64,000 nt of DNA from an uncultured Bacteroidota bacterium. GTDB taxonomy: Bacteria > Bacteroidota > Bacteroidia > Flavobacteriales > Flavobacteriaceae. The stretch is from contig CAJXVU010000002.1 in the NCBI GenBank assembly GCA_913062555.1, forward strand, positions 62,001-126,000. Reading direction: 5' to 3'. Positions 17,054 to 25,294 of the stretch are shown here, piece by piece. Under the pieces are notes generated by a model, which made no database searches, had not been told where the DNA came from, and worked only from the letters and a program-made list of their open reading frames with translations. Position 1 is the first letter of the stretch, and the number at the start of each line of letters is the position of its first letter. A program made the translations under genes and the position numbers.

Positions 17054-19060
17054 ATGAAAATTGCATCTGCATCAAATCAACTTATGGAATACGATAAAAA
17101 AAGTTTAGATCGTAAAACACTAATTTCGTTATATAAGAATATGCTTAAACCTCGATTAATAGAGGAGAAAATGCTAATTCTATTACGTCAAGGTAAAATT
17201 TCGAAATGGTTTTCAGGGATTGGTCAAGAGGCCATATCTGTTGGTGTTACCATGGCATTGCATAAAGATGAATACATTTTGCCAATGCATAGAAATCTAG
17301 GGGTATTTACAACTAGGGAGATTCCATTGTATCGTCTGTTTTGCCAATGGCAAGGGAAGGCGAGCGGGTTTACAAAGGGAAGAGATCGTTCTTTTCATTT
17401 TGGTACTCAAGAGTTTAATATTGTAGGGATGATTTCTCATTTGGGGCCACAATTGGGAGTTGCTGATGGAATTGCATTGGCCAATATTTTAAAAAAGAAT
17501 AATAAGGTTGCCGCTGTATTTTCTGGAGAAGGAGGAACCAGTGAAGGTGATTTCCACGAAGCACTCAATGTAGCGTCGGTTTGGAAATTACCCGTGCTTT
17601 TCTGTATTGAAAATAATGGTTATGGATTATCTACGCCAACCGAAGAGCAATATAATTGTAAACATATTGCCGATAGAGGCAAAGGTTATGGAATTGAGTC
17701 ATTTATACTAGACGGAAATAATATTATTGAAGTTTACACTAAAGTAGCCAAGTTGGCCGAAAGTATACGTAAACGTCCGCGACCTATTTTAATTGAGTTT
17801 AAAACCTTCAGAATGCGTGGACATGAGGAAGCTAGTGGGACGAAGTATGTTCCAAAGGCACTTATGAATGAATGGGCAACTAAAGATCCGATTCTTAATT
17901 TTGCAAATTTTCTATTTAAAGAACGCATATTAACTGAAAAGGAGGATGCAATATTTAGAACTGAATATATCGAAGAAATAAGTCAGAGTTTAAAAAAGGC
18001 CTATGCTGAAGCAGATATTTCGGTTAGCTTAAGTAATGAATTGAATGATGTTTATAAACCATATGAATATCAAGAGGTTCGTTCTAAGAGCGCGAAAAAG
18101 GAATTGCGATTAGTAGATGCCATTTCTGAAGGATTGCATCAATCAATGACGCGTCATAAAGACCTGATTATAATGGGCCAAGATATTGCTGATTATGGAG
18201 GGGTTTTTAAAGTCACTGATGGCTTTTTAAAAGCTTTTGGCAAAGATAGGGTACGTAATACGCCAATTTGTGAATCAGCGATTATTGAAACTGCTATGGG
18301 CTTGTCCATTTCTGGAATTAAGAGTGTTGTAGAGTTACAATTTTCAGATTTTGTGACCTCAGGGTTCAATCCAGTTGTGAATTATCTGGCCAAATCATTT
18401 TACCGCTGGAATCAAAATGCAGATGTTGTATTGAGAATGCCTTGTGGGGCTGGCGTTGCAGCAGGACCATTTCATTCCCAAACCAATGAAGCTTGGTTTA
18501 CAAAGACACCAGGTTTAAAGGTAGTATATCCAGCATTTCCTTATGATGCAAAAGGCTTATTGGCCACCGCTATTAACGACCCGAATCCTGTATTGTTTTT
18601 TGAACATAAGGCTTTGTATAGAAGTATTCGCCAGGAGGTTCCTACGGATTATTATACTTTACCGTTTGGAAAGGCTTCACTTTTAAAAACTGGGAATAAG
18701 GTTACAATTATTTCCTATGGTGCTGCCGTACATTGGGCATTGGAGACTTTGAATAAGAACCCTGATATTAGTGCAGATTTGATTGATTTAAGAACACTAC
18801 AACCATTGGATACTGAATCTATTTATAATTCGGTTAGAAAAACGGGTAGGGCAATTATTTTACAAGAAGACTCCATGTTTGGGGGAATAGGTTCAGATAT
18901 ATCGGCCATGATTATGGAAAACTGTTTTGAAGCTTTAGACGCCCCTGTAAAACGTGTGGCAAGTTTGGATACACCAATTCCATTTATAAATCAGCTGGAA
19001 GAACAATACCTCTCAAAGAGTAGGTTTGAAAGTGAATTGAAGCAGTTATTAAATTACTAA
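17054..19060 (+). CDS. Fused alpha/beta 2-oxoacid dehydrogenase E1 component
   Basis: One polypeptide carries both subunits of a thiamine-pyrophosphate-dependent E1. The alpha part (1-330) has GIGQEAISVG, the TPP/Mg motif GEGGTSEGDFHEALNVASVW and ENNGYGLSTP. The beta part (about 345-668) has GQDIADYGGVFKVT, ETAMGLSISGIKSVVELQFSD, and the Cys/Gly-rich RMPCGAGVAAGPFHSQ. It decarboxylates a branched-chain or related 2-oxoacid and passes the acyl group to an E2. The fusion is common in Bacteroidetes. No E2 or E3 gene is in the window. ATG 17054 (MKIASASNQ) is chosen because a -7 box lies between it and the upstream TTG. The region 16922-17053 is a divergent promoter gap. Confidence 0.92.
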   Translation: MKIASASNQLMEYDKKSLDRKTLISLYKNMLKPRLIEEKMLILLRQGKISKWFSGIGQEAISVGVTMALHKDEYILPMHRNLGVFTTREIPLYRLFCQWQGKASGFTKGRDRSFHFGTQEFNIVGMISHLGPQLGVADGIALANILKKNNKVAAVFSGEGGTSEGDFHEALNVASVWKLPVLFCIENNGYGLSTPTEEQYNCKHIADRGKGYGIESFILDGNNIIEVYTKVAKLAESIRKRPRPILIEFKTFRMRGHEEASGTKYVPKALMNEWATKDPILNFANFLFKERILTEKEDAIFRTEYIEEISQSLKKAYAEADISVSLSNELNDVYKPYEYQEVRSKSAKKELRLVDAISEGLHQSMTRHKDLIIMGQDIADYGGVFKVTDGFLKAFGKDRVRNTPICESAIIETAMGLSISGIKSVVELQFSDFVTSGFNPVVNYLAKSFYRWNQNADVVLRMPCGAGVAAGPFHSQTNEAWFTKTPGLKVVYPAFPYDAKGLLATAINDPNPVLFFEHKALYRSIRQEVPTDYYTLPFGKASLLKTGNKVTIISYGAAVHWALETLNKNPDISADLIDLRTLQPLDTESIYNSVRKTGRAIILQEDSMFGGIGSDISAMIMENCFEALDAPVKRVASLDTPIPFINQLEEQYLSKSRFESELKQLLNY

Positions 19061-19112
19061 ACTAATTAATTTACGGGGTTACTTTTTAAAGGAACAACTG
19101 TTATAAACTAAA

Positions 19113-19139
19113 AAAGCCAGTAAATTATTTACTGGCTTT
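19113..19139. terminator. Rho-independent terminator between convergent genes
   Basis: AAAGCCAGTAAAT and ATTTACTGGCTTT form a perfect 13-bp inverted repeat around one base (effective stem about 11 with a 5-base loop). On the minus strand the stem is followed by a T-rich run (CTTTTTTAG), so it mainly serves the dipeptidase gene. On the plus strand the T run is shorter, but the stem may also stop E1 transcription. Confidence 0.8.
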
Positions 19140-19164
19140 GAACATTTTAAAAGATGTCTTTTAT

Positions 19165-20514
19165 TTATTCTCCTGCTTGAATTTCTGAAGCAACTTGAGC
19201 AACTTCATCCAAGACTCGAAGTAAATTTCCACTCCACAGCATTCCAATTTCCTCTTCGGTATAACCGCGTCTTACCAATTCAATAGTAACATTCATAGTT
19301 TCTGATGCATCATTCCAACCATCAATTCCACCGCCACCGTCAAAATCACTACTGATTCCAACATGTTTTAGTCCCATTTTTTCAACCATATAATCAATAT
19401 GGTTAACAAAATCTGCAACATCTACAGGCGCGGCAATTTTAGCAATTTCGTCACTTTTAGCTCTTGCTAGGGTTCTAATCTCGGTATAGGTTTTGAAATA
19501 TTCAGCTCGCGCTTCTTCATCCAATTCTCGGGCAGCACTCCATTCTAAAATTTCAAATTCTTGAGTTTTCGCAATTTCATCCATTACAGCTTTTAAGGCA
19601 TCGGCATGTTTTTTATTCTTGTCTGGATATAAATAAGATTTAAAAGCTACCGTTTGTACAACACCACCATTCGTTTTAATCCATTCGAGTTGCTCATCAT
19701 CAAGGTTTCTACTGTGTTCGCCTATGGCTCTTGCCGAAGAATGCGAAGCCATTATTGGTGCTTTTGAAAGCTTTATCATATCGCGCATGGCTTCTTTAGA
19801 AGGATGAGACACATCAACCATAATACCCCATTTATTCATTTCTGCTAGGGCCTGTTTTCCAAGGTCACTTAAACCATTATGCAACCATATACTATCTCTT
19901 TCCCCAGTATTAGAGTCACTTAATTGGCTATGTCCGTTATGAGCTAAGGACATATAACGCCCGCCCAGATCATAAAATTCTTTAACCCTGTTTACATCAG
20001 TACCAACTGGATATCCGTTTTCAATTCCTATCATAGCTACCTTTTTTCCTGCAGCAGAAATACGTCTAACATCAGCTGAAGTAGTCGCTAATTCTATTTC
20101 GTCAGGTGCAATTTCTTCGGTTAATTTATGTATGGCATTAAACTTAGATATGGCATTGTCGTAAGCCTTGGCATAACCGTCTTCGTTCAACTCGCCTTGA
20201 CCAGTATAAACAATGAACCAAGAGACATCCAATCCTCCTTTTTTCATTTTTGGAAGATTTACCTGATTATCAAGTTCTTGAGTGTAATTGATAGAGTCCG
20301 TAAAGTTATTGATATTAATGTCGTTGTGTGTGTCTAGTGTAATGACGCGTTCATGGATGGCCATTGCTTTAGTGATGAGCTCATCTTCGGTCATCGATTT
20401 TTCCATTACTTCTTTTTCTTTACAGCCAATACTTAAAAGTATGCTGCATAAAAAAACAAGCTTCAAAAGTGTTTTTAACTTTAAAGCTTGTTTGTTAATA
20501 GTGATTTTTTTCAT
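19165..20514 (-). CDS. Membrane dipeptidase, peptidase family M19, lipoprotein
   Basis: This zinc dipeptidase family hydrolyses dipeptides, including beta-lactam-like and D-amino-acid substrates. The N-terminus has a lipobox (LSIGC, Cys31), so the mature protein should be membrane anchored facing the periplasm. Zinc-site features are visible: LDTHNDIN near residue 58, the bridging Glu in MIGIENGYPVG, the histidines of SLAHNGHSQLSD, MVDVSHPSKEAM, and PIMASHSSARAI, then the late GISSDFDGGGG. At 449 residues it is of normal length. A -7 box is at 20543-20550 and a strong terminator at 19113-19139, so it is a single-gene unit. Confidence 0.93.
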   Translation of the reverse strand: MKKITINKQALKLKTLLKLVFLCSILLSIGCKEKEVMEKSMTEDELITKAMAIHERVITLDTHNDININNFTDSINYTQELDNQVNLPKMKKGGLDVSWFIVYTGQGELNEDGYAKAYDNAISKFNAIHKLTEEIAPDEIELATTSADVRRISAAGKKVAMIGIENGYPVGTDVNRVKEFYDLGGRYMSLAHNGHSQLSDSNTGERDSIWLHNGLSDLGKQALAEMNKWGIMVDVSHPSKEAMRDMIKLSKAPIMASHSSARAIGEHSRNLDDEQLEWIKTNGGVVQTVAFKSYLYPDKNKKHADALKAVMDEIAKTQEFEILEWSAARELDEEARAEYFKTYTEIRTLARAKSDEIAKIAAPVDVADFVNHIDYMVEKMGLKHVGISSDFDGGGGIDGWNDASETMNVTIELVRRGYTEEEIGMLWSGNLLRVLDEVAQVASEIQAGE

Positions 20515-20542
20515 GTTTAGTTAGATTAGTTTGTTTTCCAAC

Positions 20543-20550
20543 CAAATATA
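20543..20550 (-). promoter_or_regulatory. -7 box (TATATTTG) of the dipeptidase gene
   Basis: Minus-strand TATATTTG is an exact -7 consensus match 28 bases upstream of the start codon at 20514. No TTG lies at the expected -33 distance. Confidence 0.55.
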
Positions 20551-20575
20551 GAAAAAATTCAAAAGCCCCATTGTT

Positions 20576-21133
20576 TTATTTCGTCTCAGCTTCAGAAAGT
20601 AAGAATGGATAGGCCTTTTTAACACTATTTAATTCGGATATAGATAATGTTTTTGGAGATTTTCCCATCACGCCAATGACATAACCCTCACGTAGCTCAG
20701 CATAGGCTTTTGTTAATTCGTCTTGAACTTTAATAAAAAGTTCATAGGCTGTTTGATTCGCACTTTGTAATGAAATAACGGCTTTTGTTGGATTGTCGGA
20801 GGATGAAGCTAAATTCAGTCCTGAGCAATAGTCACAACTTTTATCGCCATTATTATCAAGGAATGCTTTCGCGAGATCTTTTAATTCTTCAATAGCAATC
20901 AATGCCTCGTCAACCATAATTTGATTTTGATTGTTGAGGCTAATTCTAAGAATATTGCGTTCGTGAATATCAATTCTGCAATCTTGTCCTGGCGGACAGC
21001 TTCTGGGAAGCTTTCTATTTATCCCAGTGTCATTAGCGATGGTTGTGGTAACCAAAAAGAAAATGAGTAATAAGAAGGCAATGTCTGCCATTGATCCGGC
21101 ATTGACCTTTGGTGCTGATCTTGATGTTCTCAT
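20576..21133 (-). CDS. ExbD/TolR-family biopolymer transport protein
   Basis: ExbD proteins form the proton channel of TonB or Tol energisers. The N-terminal helix has the essential membrane aspartate in MADIAFLLLIFFLVTTT (Asp17). The periplasmic part is long for the family (185 residues in total) and contains a Cys pair (PRSCPPGQDCRID) near residues 45-55 and a CDYC motif near residue 105. The longest frame begins at 21202, but that would place 23 extra codons, including part of a terminator hairpin (21188-21218), in the coding region. ATG 21133 gives the standard MRTSRSAPKVNAGS start. No exbB or tonB gene is adjacent, so it is an orphan. Confidence 0.9.
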   Translation of the reverse strand: MRTSRSAPKVNAGSMADIAFLLLIFFLVTTTIANDTGINRKLPRSCPPGQDCRIDIHERNILRISLNNQNQIMVDEALIAIEELKDLAKAFLDNNGDKSCDYCSGLNLASSSDNPTKAVISLQSANQTAYELFIKVQDELTKAYAELREGYVIGVMGKSPKTLSISELNSVKKAYPFLLSEAETK

Positions 21134-21187
21134 AATTATAAATTTTAAAATGTTAATATTATGTGAAGAATCAAAAACGATACCATA

Positions 21188-21218
21188 AAAAAGCCTGAAC
21201 ATATTGTTCAGGCTTTTT
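21188..21218 (-). terminator. Rho-independent terminator of the 144-aa membrane protein gene
   Basis: AAAAAGCCTGAAC and GTTCAGGCTTTTT form a perfect 13-bp stem with a 5-base loop, followed on the minus strand by a T run. It starts 16 bases after the stop codon at 21234. Confidence 0.85.
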
Positions 21219-21233
21219 ATTTATATTGTTTTT

Positions 21234-21668
21234 TTATGATAATACCTCTTTTGTTCTTTGATCCTTTGCATACCAAATAAGAAAAATTCCAATAGCTATA
21301 ATAAGGACGGGCATTAAATAAGGCAGCTGGTCGCTAAACACATCTGCCGCATTAGTTCCAAATAACCAATAAACTTGATTAATTGTTGCCGCAATAAACG
21401 AAACGATAAATAGAGTGACCGTTAATTTTTTACGCATTAGTAAGGTAATGGACCCAATAATTCCTGAAAATACAGCTATGGCAAATAAAGCAGTATACCA
21501 CGCAGGCATATTGTCCAACAAGGCAATTTGATCGGGATTCAATCCAGCTGTAGCTGCTTCAGTGTTGAATGCAGACTGTAAATAAGCATTGACACCCATT
21601 CCATTCCAAAGAATGGCAATAACACCAATAATCCAAAATGTGAATCCTGGTTTGTTTGTTTCTGACAT
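21234..21668 (-). CDS. Four-helix membrane protein of unknown function
   Basis: The 144-residue protein has four hydrophobic helices (about 9-30, 57-77, 82-102 and 115-133). It starts MSETNKPGFTFW, has an NGMGVNAYL motif after helix 1 and ends in a short charged tail (KDQRTKEVLS). Similar flavobacterial proteins are sometimes labelled sugar transporter, but nothing in the sequence supports transport. The terminator at 21188-21218 isolates it from exbD. The 244-base gap upstream to the helicase gene shows no other gene. Confidence 0.75.
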   Translation of the reverse strand: MSETNKPGFTFWIIGVIAILWNGMGVNAYLQSAFNTEAATAGLNPDQIALLDNMPAWYTALFAIAVFSGIIGSITLLMRKKLTVTLFIVSFIAATINQVYWLFGTNAADVFSDQLPYLMPVLIIAIGIFLIWYAKDQRTKEVLS

Positions 21669-21882
21669 AATTGTGAGTTTTAGTTAGTAAAATTCTGCTT
21701 GACAGATCTTTTTGATGTAACAATTTATGCAGAAACCTTGATAAATGCAAATTTTGAGTGTAGTACATTAAATAGCCAATAAATTCATTCTTATTCAACC
21801 ATTTTAGTGGGTAATATTAAATGTTATAAAATTTATTTTCAAGATTTCTAAAAAAGATGTTTTAAAAACCCAATAAAGAACC

Positions 21883-21890
21883 TATTTTTG
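21883..21890 (+). promoter_or_regulatory. -7 box (TATTTTTG) of the SF2 helicase gene
   Basis: TATTTTTG is an exact TAnnTTTG match ending 22 bases before the start at 21913. The -33 position has TGTTTTAA instead of a clear TTG. Confidence 0.55.
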
Positions 21891-21912
21891 CAACTTCTTA
21901 ATATGGAAATTA

Positions 21913-23466
21913 ATGATAGTAACAACCTCTGAATTAGAAGAAAGAAAAGTTGGTAAAGACCTCTATAGCTATCAAAAGGGAGCTATAGACAAAATTTTTA
22001 AGAGTTTTGAGGATTCTCCTGAAGATTACCATTTGCTGTATCAACTCCCAACGGGAGGAGGAAAGACCGTTATTTTTTCTGAAATTGTAAGACAATATTT
22101 AAAGCATCACAATAAAAAGGTGCTTGTTATGACGCATCGTATTGAATTGTGTAAGCAAACTTCTAATATGCTTACAGAATTTAATGTGCATAATAAAATT
22201 GTTGATAGCAAGGCGAATTTGGAAGATCAAGGGGAGTACTCATGTTTTGTTGCCATGGTTGAAACCTTAAATAATAGGTTGAATGAGGATAAACTAGATA
22301 TCTCTGATATTGGTTTAGTAATTATTGATGAAGCACATTACAATTCGTTTACGAAATTATTTAAATTTTTCTATAAGTCGTTTTTACTTGGGGTTACTGC
22401 AACGCCATTAAGTTCTAATATGAATTTACCAATGACCGACAATTATGATGAATTGATTGTTGGAGAAACGATTGAATCATTAATTGAGAATGAGTTTTTA
22501 GCACGTGCTGAGACCTATTCCTATAATGTTGGACTTACATCATTAGTGGTAGGAGCTAATGGAGATTATACAGTAAAATCTTCGGAAGACTTATATACAA
22601 ATAATGATATGCTTAGTAAATTATTGCATTCATATGAAGAAAGTTCAAAAGGAAAGAAAACCTTAATTTTTAATAATGGTATAAATACGTCTCTGCACGT
22701 ATATGACACCTTTAGAGCTGCTGGATACAATGTTGCTCACTTGGATAATACTAATTCTAAAAAAGAAAGAGAGCATATTTTAAAATGGTTTAAGGAAACG
22801 CCAGATGCTATCTTAAGTTCTGTAAGTATATTAACTACGGGGTTTGATGAACCCACAGTAGAGTCTATTATATTAAACAGAGCGACTAAATCGCTTACCT
22901 TATACTATCAAATGATTGGTAGAGGGTCGCGTATACTTAAAAATAAAAGCACATTTACTGTAATTGATTTGGGAAATAATTTCCATCGTTTTGGACCATG
23001 GGGTTCAGATTTAGATTGGCAGAAAATATTTAGATCGCCTAACTATTATCTCGATGGCTTACTAAGTGATGAAGATTTAGAAAATAATTTCCGTTACGTA
23101 ATGCCGCCTGAAACTAGAGCTGAGTTTGCAAAATCAGAAATTGTTTATTTCGATATTAGAAAAACCTATATAGAGTCTATTAAAAGAGGAGAGTCTTCTA
23201 AAGTTGTTTTAGAACGTTCTATTGCCCAACATGCTAGAATTTGTATCGAAAATAGTGAAGATATCTATGATGCTTTAATTTTAATGAAAGCATTGGGAGA
23301 TGATATTGATTACAGAATTATGAGATACACCAAATGTATCAGTAAGAGTACATTTAATTTTGTAGAATGGATCAAGGATGATTATAGAAAAAAGTTACGT
23401 GCTTATTTACGTGAAAACTTTGATAGCATATTTGAAGAAATTAATGGATACCCACCAGAAGATTAG
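21913..23466 (+). CDS. SF2 DEAH-box helicase (SSL2/type III res-like)
   Basis: This is a superfamily 2 nucleic-acid-dependent ATPase. The Q-motif region (YSYQKGAIDKIF) precedes Walker A QLPTGGGKT (44-52). DEAH is at 139-142, TATP at 162-165 and motif VI QMIGRGSR about residue 330. The last 150 residues lack a nuclease or zinc finger that I can recognise. The closest bacterial relatives are DNA helicases of the RAD3/SSL2 (COG1061) group. No methylase, specificity subunit or other defence gene is adjacent, so a restriction or phage-defence role is not supported; a repair role is possible. It is a single-gene unit of 517 aa. Confidence 0.85.
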   Translation: MIVTTSELEERKVGKDLYSYQKGAIDKIFKSFEDSPEDYHLLYQLPTGGGKTVIFSEIVRQYLKHHNKKVLVMTHRIELCKQTSNMLTEFNVHNKIVDSKANLEDQGEYSCFVAMVETLNNRLNEDKLDISDIGLVIIDEAHYNSFTKLFKFFYKSFLLGVTATPLSSNMNLPMTDNYDELIVGETIESLIENEFLARAETYSYNVGLTSLVVGANGDYTVKSSEDLYTNNDMLSKLLHSYEESSKGKKTLIFNNGINTSLHVYDTFRAAGYNVAHLDNTNSKKEREHILKWFKETPDAILSSVSILTTGFDEPTVESIILNRATKSLTLYYQMIGRGSRILKNKSTFTVIDLGNNFHRFGPWGSDLDWQKIFRSPNYYLDGLLSDEDLENNFRYVMPPETRAEFAKSEIVYFDIRKTYIESIKRGESSKVVLERSIAQHARICIENSEDIYDALILMKALGDDIDYRIMRYTKCISKSTFNFVEWIKDDYRKKLRAYLRENFDSIFEEINGYPPED

Positions 23467-23499
23467 TCAGTAAGTTCTTAATTTAAGGTTTCCGAGGCG

Positions 23500-24258
23500 T
23501 TAATTTCCTTCAAACCAGGTTTTAAAAGTTGAGACCTTCTCTCTACTCACTATAATTTCTTTATCCGATTTAATATTGAGTCCAATTTTTAATCGGCTAT
23601 TGGAATATATGGTCACATTCTCTATAGCATTAATGTTTATAATATAGGTTCTGTTCACTCTGAAATAATCAGTTTCATTAAGCACATGGTATAAATCTTC
23701 TAATTTATAATCTAGAATAAATTTCTTATTTTGATTAGTAACTAAGAAAACTGTTCTGCCTTCAGCATAAAACACCGAGATTTCGTTTGTTTTAATAGAA
23801 TGAATATGATTTCCAAGACGTACTAAAAAACGTTCTTTTGTTTTCTTAGTAGTCATGTTTTTTACGAGTTCTGGTAGTTTGTTTTCCTTATTGAAATTGG
23901 CCTCCAGATTCTTAAGTTTCGTCAATGCCTTTGATAAATCAATAAATGTAATTGGCTTTAAAATGTAATCAATACTGTTTACTTTAAAAGCATCTAATGC
24001 AAATTCATCAAACGCGGTAGTAAATATTATGGGTTTATTAATAGCTGCTTCATTGAAAATTTCAAAACTTAATCCATCTGTTAATTGAATATCCATAAAA
24101 GCAACATCAAAAGCATTACCATTGGTATTGAGCCACGTCACTGTGTCGTATATGCTTGATAGTTTAGCCACAATTTCAATAGAAGCATCATATTTTAAAA
24201 TATAGCGCTCTAGTTTTTCTATGGCCAGATTCTCATCTTCAATTATAATTACTTTCAT
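23500..24258 (-). CDS. LytTR-family response regulator
   Basis: The receiver domain (1-115) has the acid pair Glu7-Asp8, the phosphoacceptor Asp56 (FMDIQLTDG), Thr80 and Lys101 (YILKP). A LytTR DNA-binding domain (about 150-250) follows, with RFLVRLGNHIHSI, then ISVFYAEGRTVFL and FRVNRTYIININAI, the usual core. It is the output protein of the system encoded just upstream: the pseudokinase gene ends one base before this start, and the canonical kinase precedes that. Phosphorylation at Asp56 should promote DNA binding at paired direct repeats; target genes are unknown. Confidence 0.93.
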   Translation of the reverse strand: MKVIIIEDENLAIEKLERYILKYDASIEIVAKLSSIYDTVTWLNTNGNAFDVAFMDIQLTDGLSFEIFNEAAINKPIIFTTAFDEFALDAFKVNSIDYILKPITFIDLSKALTKLKNLEANFNKENKLPELVKNMTTKKTKERFLVRLGNHIHSIKTNEISVFYAEGRTVFLVTNQNKKFILDYKLEDLYHVLNETDYFRVNRTYIININAIENVTIYSNSRLKIGLNIKSDKEIIVSREKVSTFKTWFEGN

Positions 24259-24259
24259 A

Positions 24260-25294
24260 TTATGATTCTAGAGTCTGTGTTGCTGTTATTAATTTAGGAA
24301 TGCTAATTGTTCTTTGTTGTTCAAGTTCAATAACTTTGATGTCAATATCACTATAGAAGCGATATACTTTCTGAATATCACTAAGATCATCAATTTTAAA
24401 TGCATGGTTAATTGTATCATTGAAATCATACTGTATTTGTAAATTATCGGGCATATCAATAATAAATATTTCCAATTCCTTATTGGAGGATTTTATAGTA
24501 CATCGTATAATTTGTTCTATAATAGATAGTAGACTTCCGGGTACAATTAGAAATTGAGATGGCAAATCCGATTTAATAATTACATTTCTAAAAGGTAAAC
24601 AATTAAACAATTGCACCAAATGCTTAAGGACTTCAAATTCTTCATTTATATTAACTAATTGCTTTTTTTTCCTAGAGAGGATATATCGATATACAGTTGC
24701 CAAATGATCAATTAAGTCATCTGACTCTTGTCTGTTTTCTTTTATAAGCATGATTAGAGACTCGAAACTATCAAATAAAAGCGTGGTATTAATGCCCTTT
24801 TTAAATTGAATAAAATCGTCTTCTATCACTTCTTTTAATAGGAGTTCATTAGCTAACCTTTTGGAATTTATTTTGTATAAATAATGATGACTGAGATGTA
24901 ATAAGATGTAGATGAAAGTGATACAGCTAAAGATAATATTGAATAACCATAGCTGATCATTAGTTGGGGAAAACCCTATAACAAACTTGAAATATAAATT
25001 AATTGATAATGTCGTTAGGCCTATGCATAAAATCATTGAAACCACCACCTGTACAAGGAGTAATAAAAGTTTAGTATAGTCACTTATTCTTTGAAAAAGA
25101 AATAAAAATGCTCTTGCCGATTCTTGAATGATATAAGATAAACCAATACATAGATACAGTTCTTCTCCTAAAAATTGTTCTTGCAATTGCTCGACATCAT
25201 TGTGTATAAGAAGTATTAATAAATAAACTATAATACCACTTAGAACTGGACTCGATAGTCGAAATAACGGATGATGTATGAATAGTTTCTTCAT
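24260..25294 (-). CDS. LytS-like pseudo-histidine kinase, membrane protein
   Basis: The 344-residue protein has about four membrane helices (14-31, 44-66, 75-103, 117-139) and then a region that lines up with the HisKA_LytS/HATPase part of the next gene, but key residues are gone. The H-box PHFLFNSLN of the partner corresponds to TTLLFDSFE (170-178), so the phosphorylated His is Thr171. The N-box VENAVKH corresponds to IEQIIRC (259-265), and no glycine-rich G-box is seen. It should not bind ATP or autophosphorylate normally. It overlaps the kinase gene by 4 bases and precedes the regulator by 1 base, suggesting a regulatory partner or heterodimer subunit. Confidence 0.8.
   Translation of the reverse strand: MKKLFIHHPLFRLSSPVLSGIIVYLLILLIHNDVEQLQEQFLGEELYLCIGLSYIIQESARAFLFLFQRISDYTKLLLLLVQVVVSMILCIGLTTLSINLYFKFVIGFSPTNDQLWLFNIIFSCITFIYILLHLSHHYLYKINSKRLANELLLKEVIEDDFIQFKKGINTTLLFDSFESLIMLIKENRQESDDLIDHLATVYRYILSRKKKQLVNINEEFEVLKHLVQLFNCLPFRNVIIKSDLPSQFLIVPGSLLSIIEQIIRCTIKSSNKELEIFIIDMPDNLQIQYDFNDTINHAFKIDDLSDIQKVYRFYSDIDIKVIELEQQRTISIPKLITATQTLES

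Noticed and set aside
21913-23466. Type III restriction or defence island around the SF2 helicase
   Set aside because: No methyltransferase, nuclease or other defence gene occurs within several kilobases on either side.
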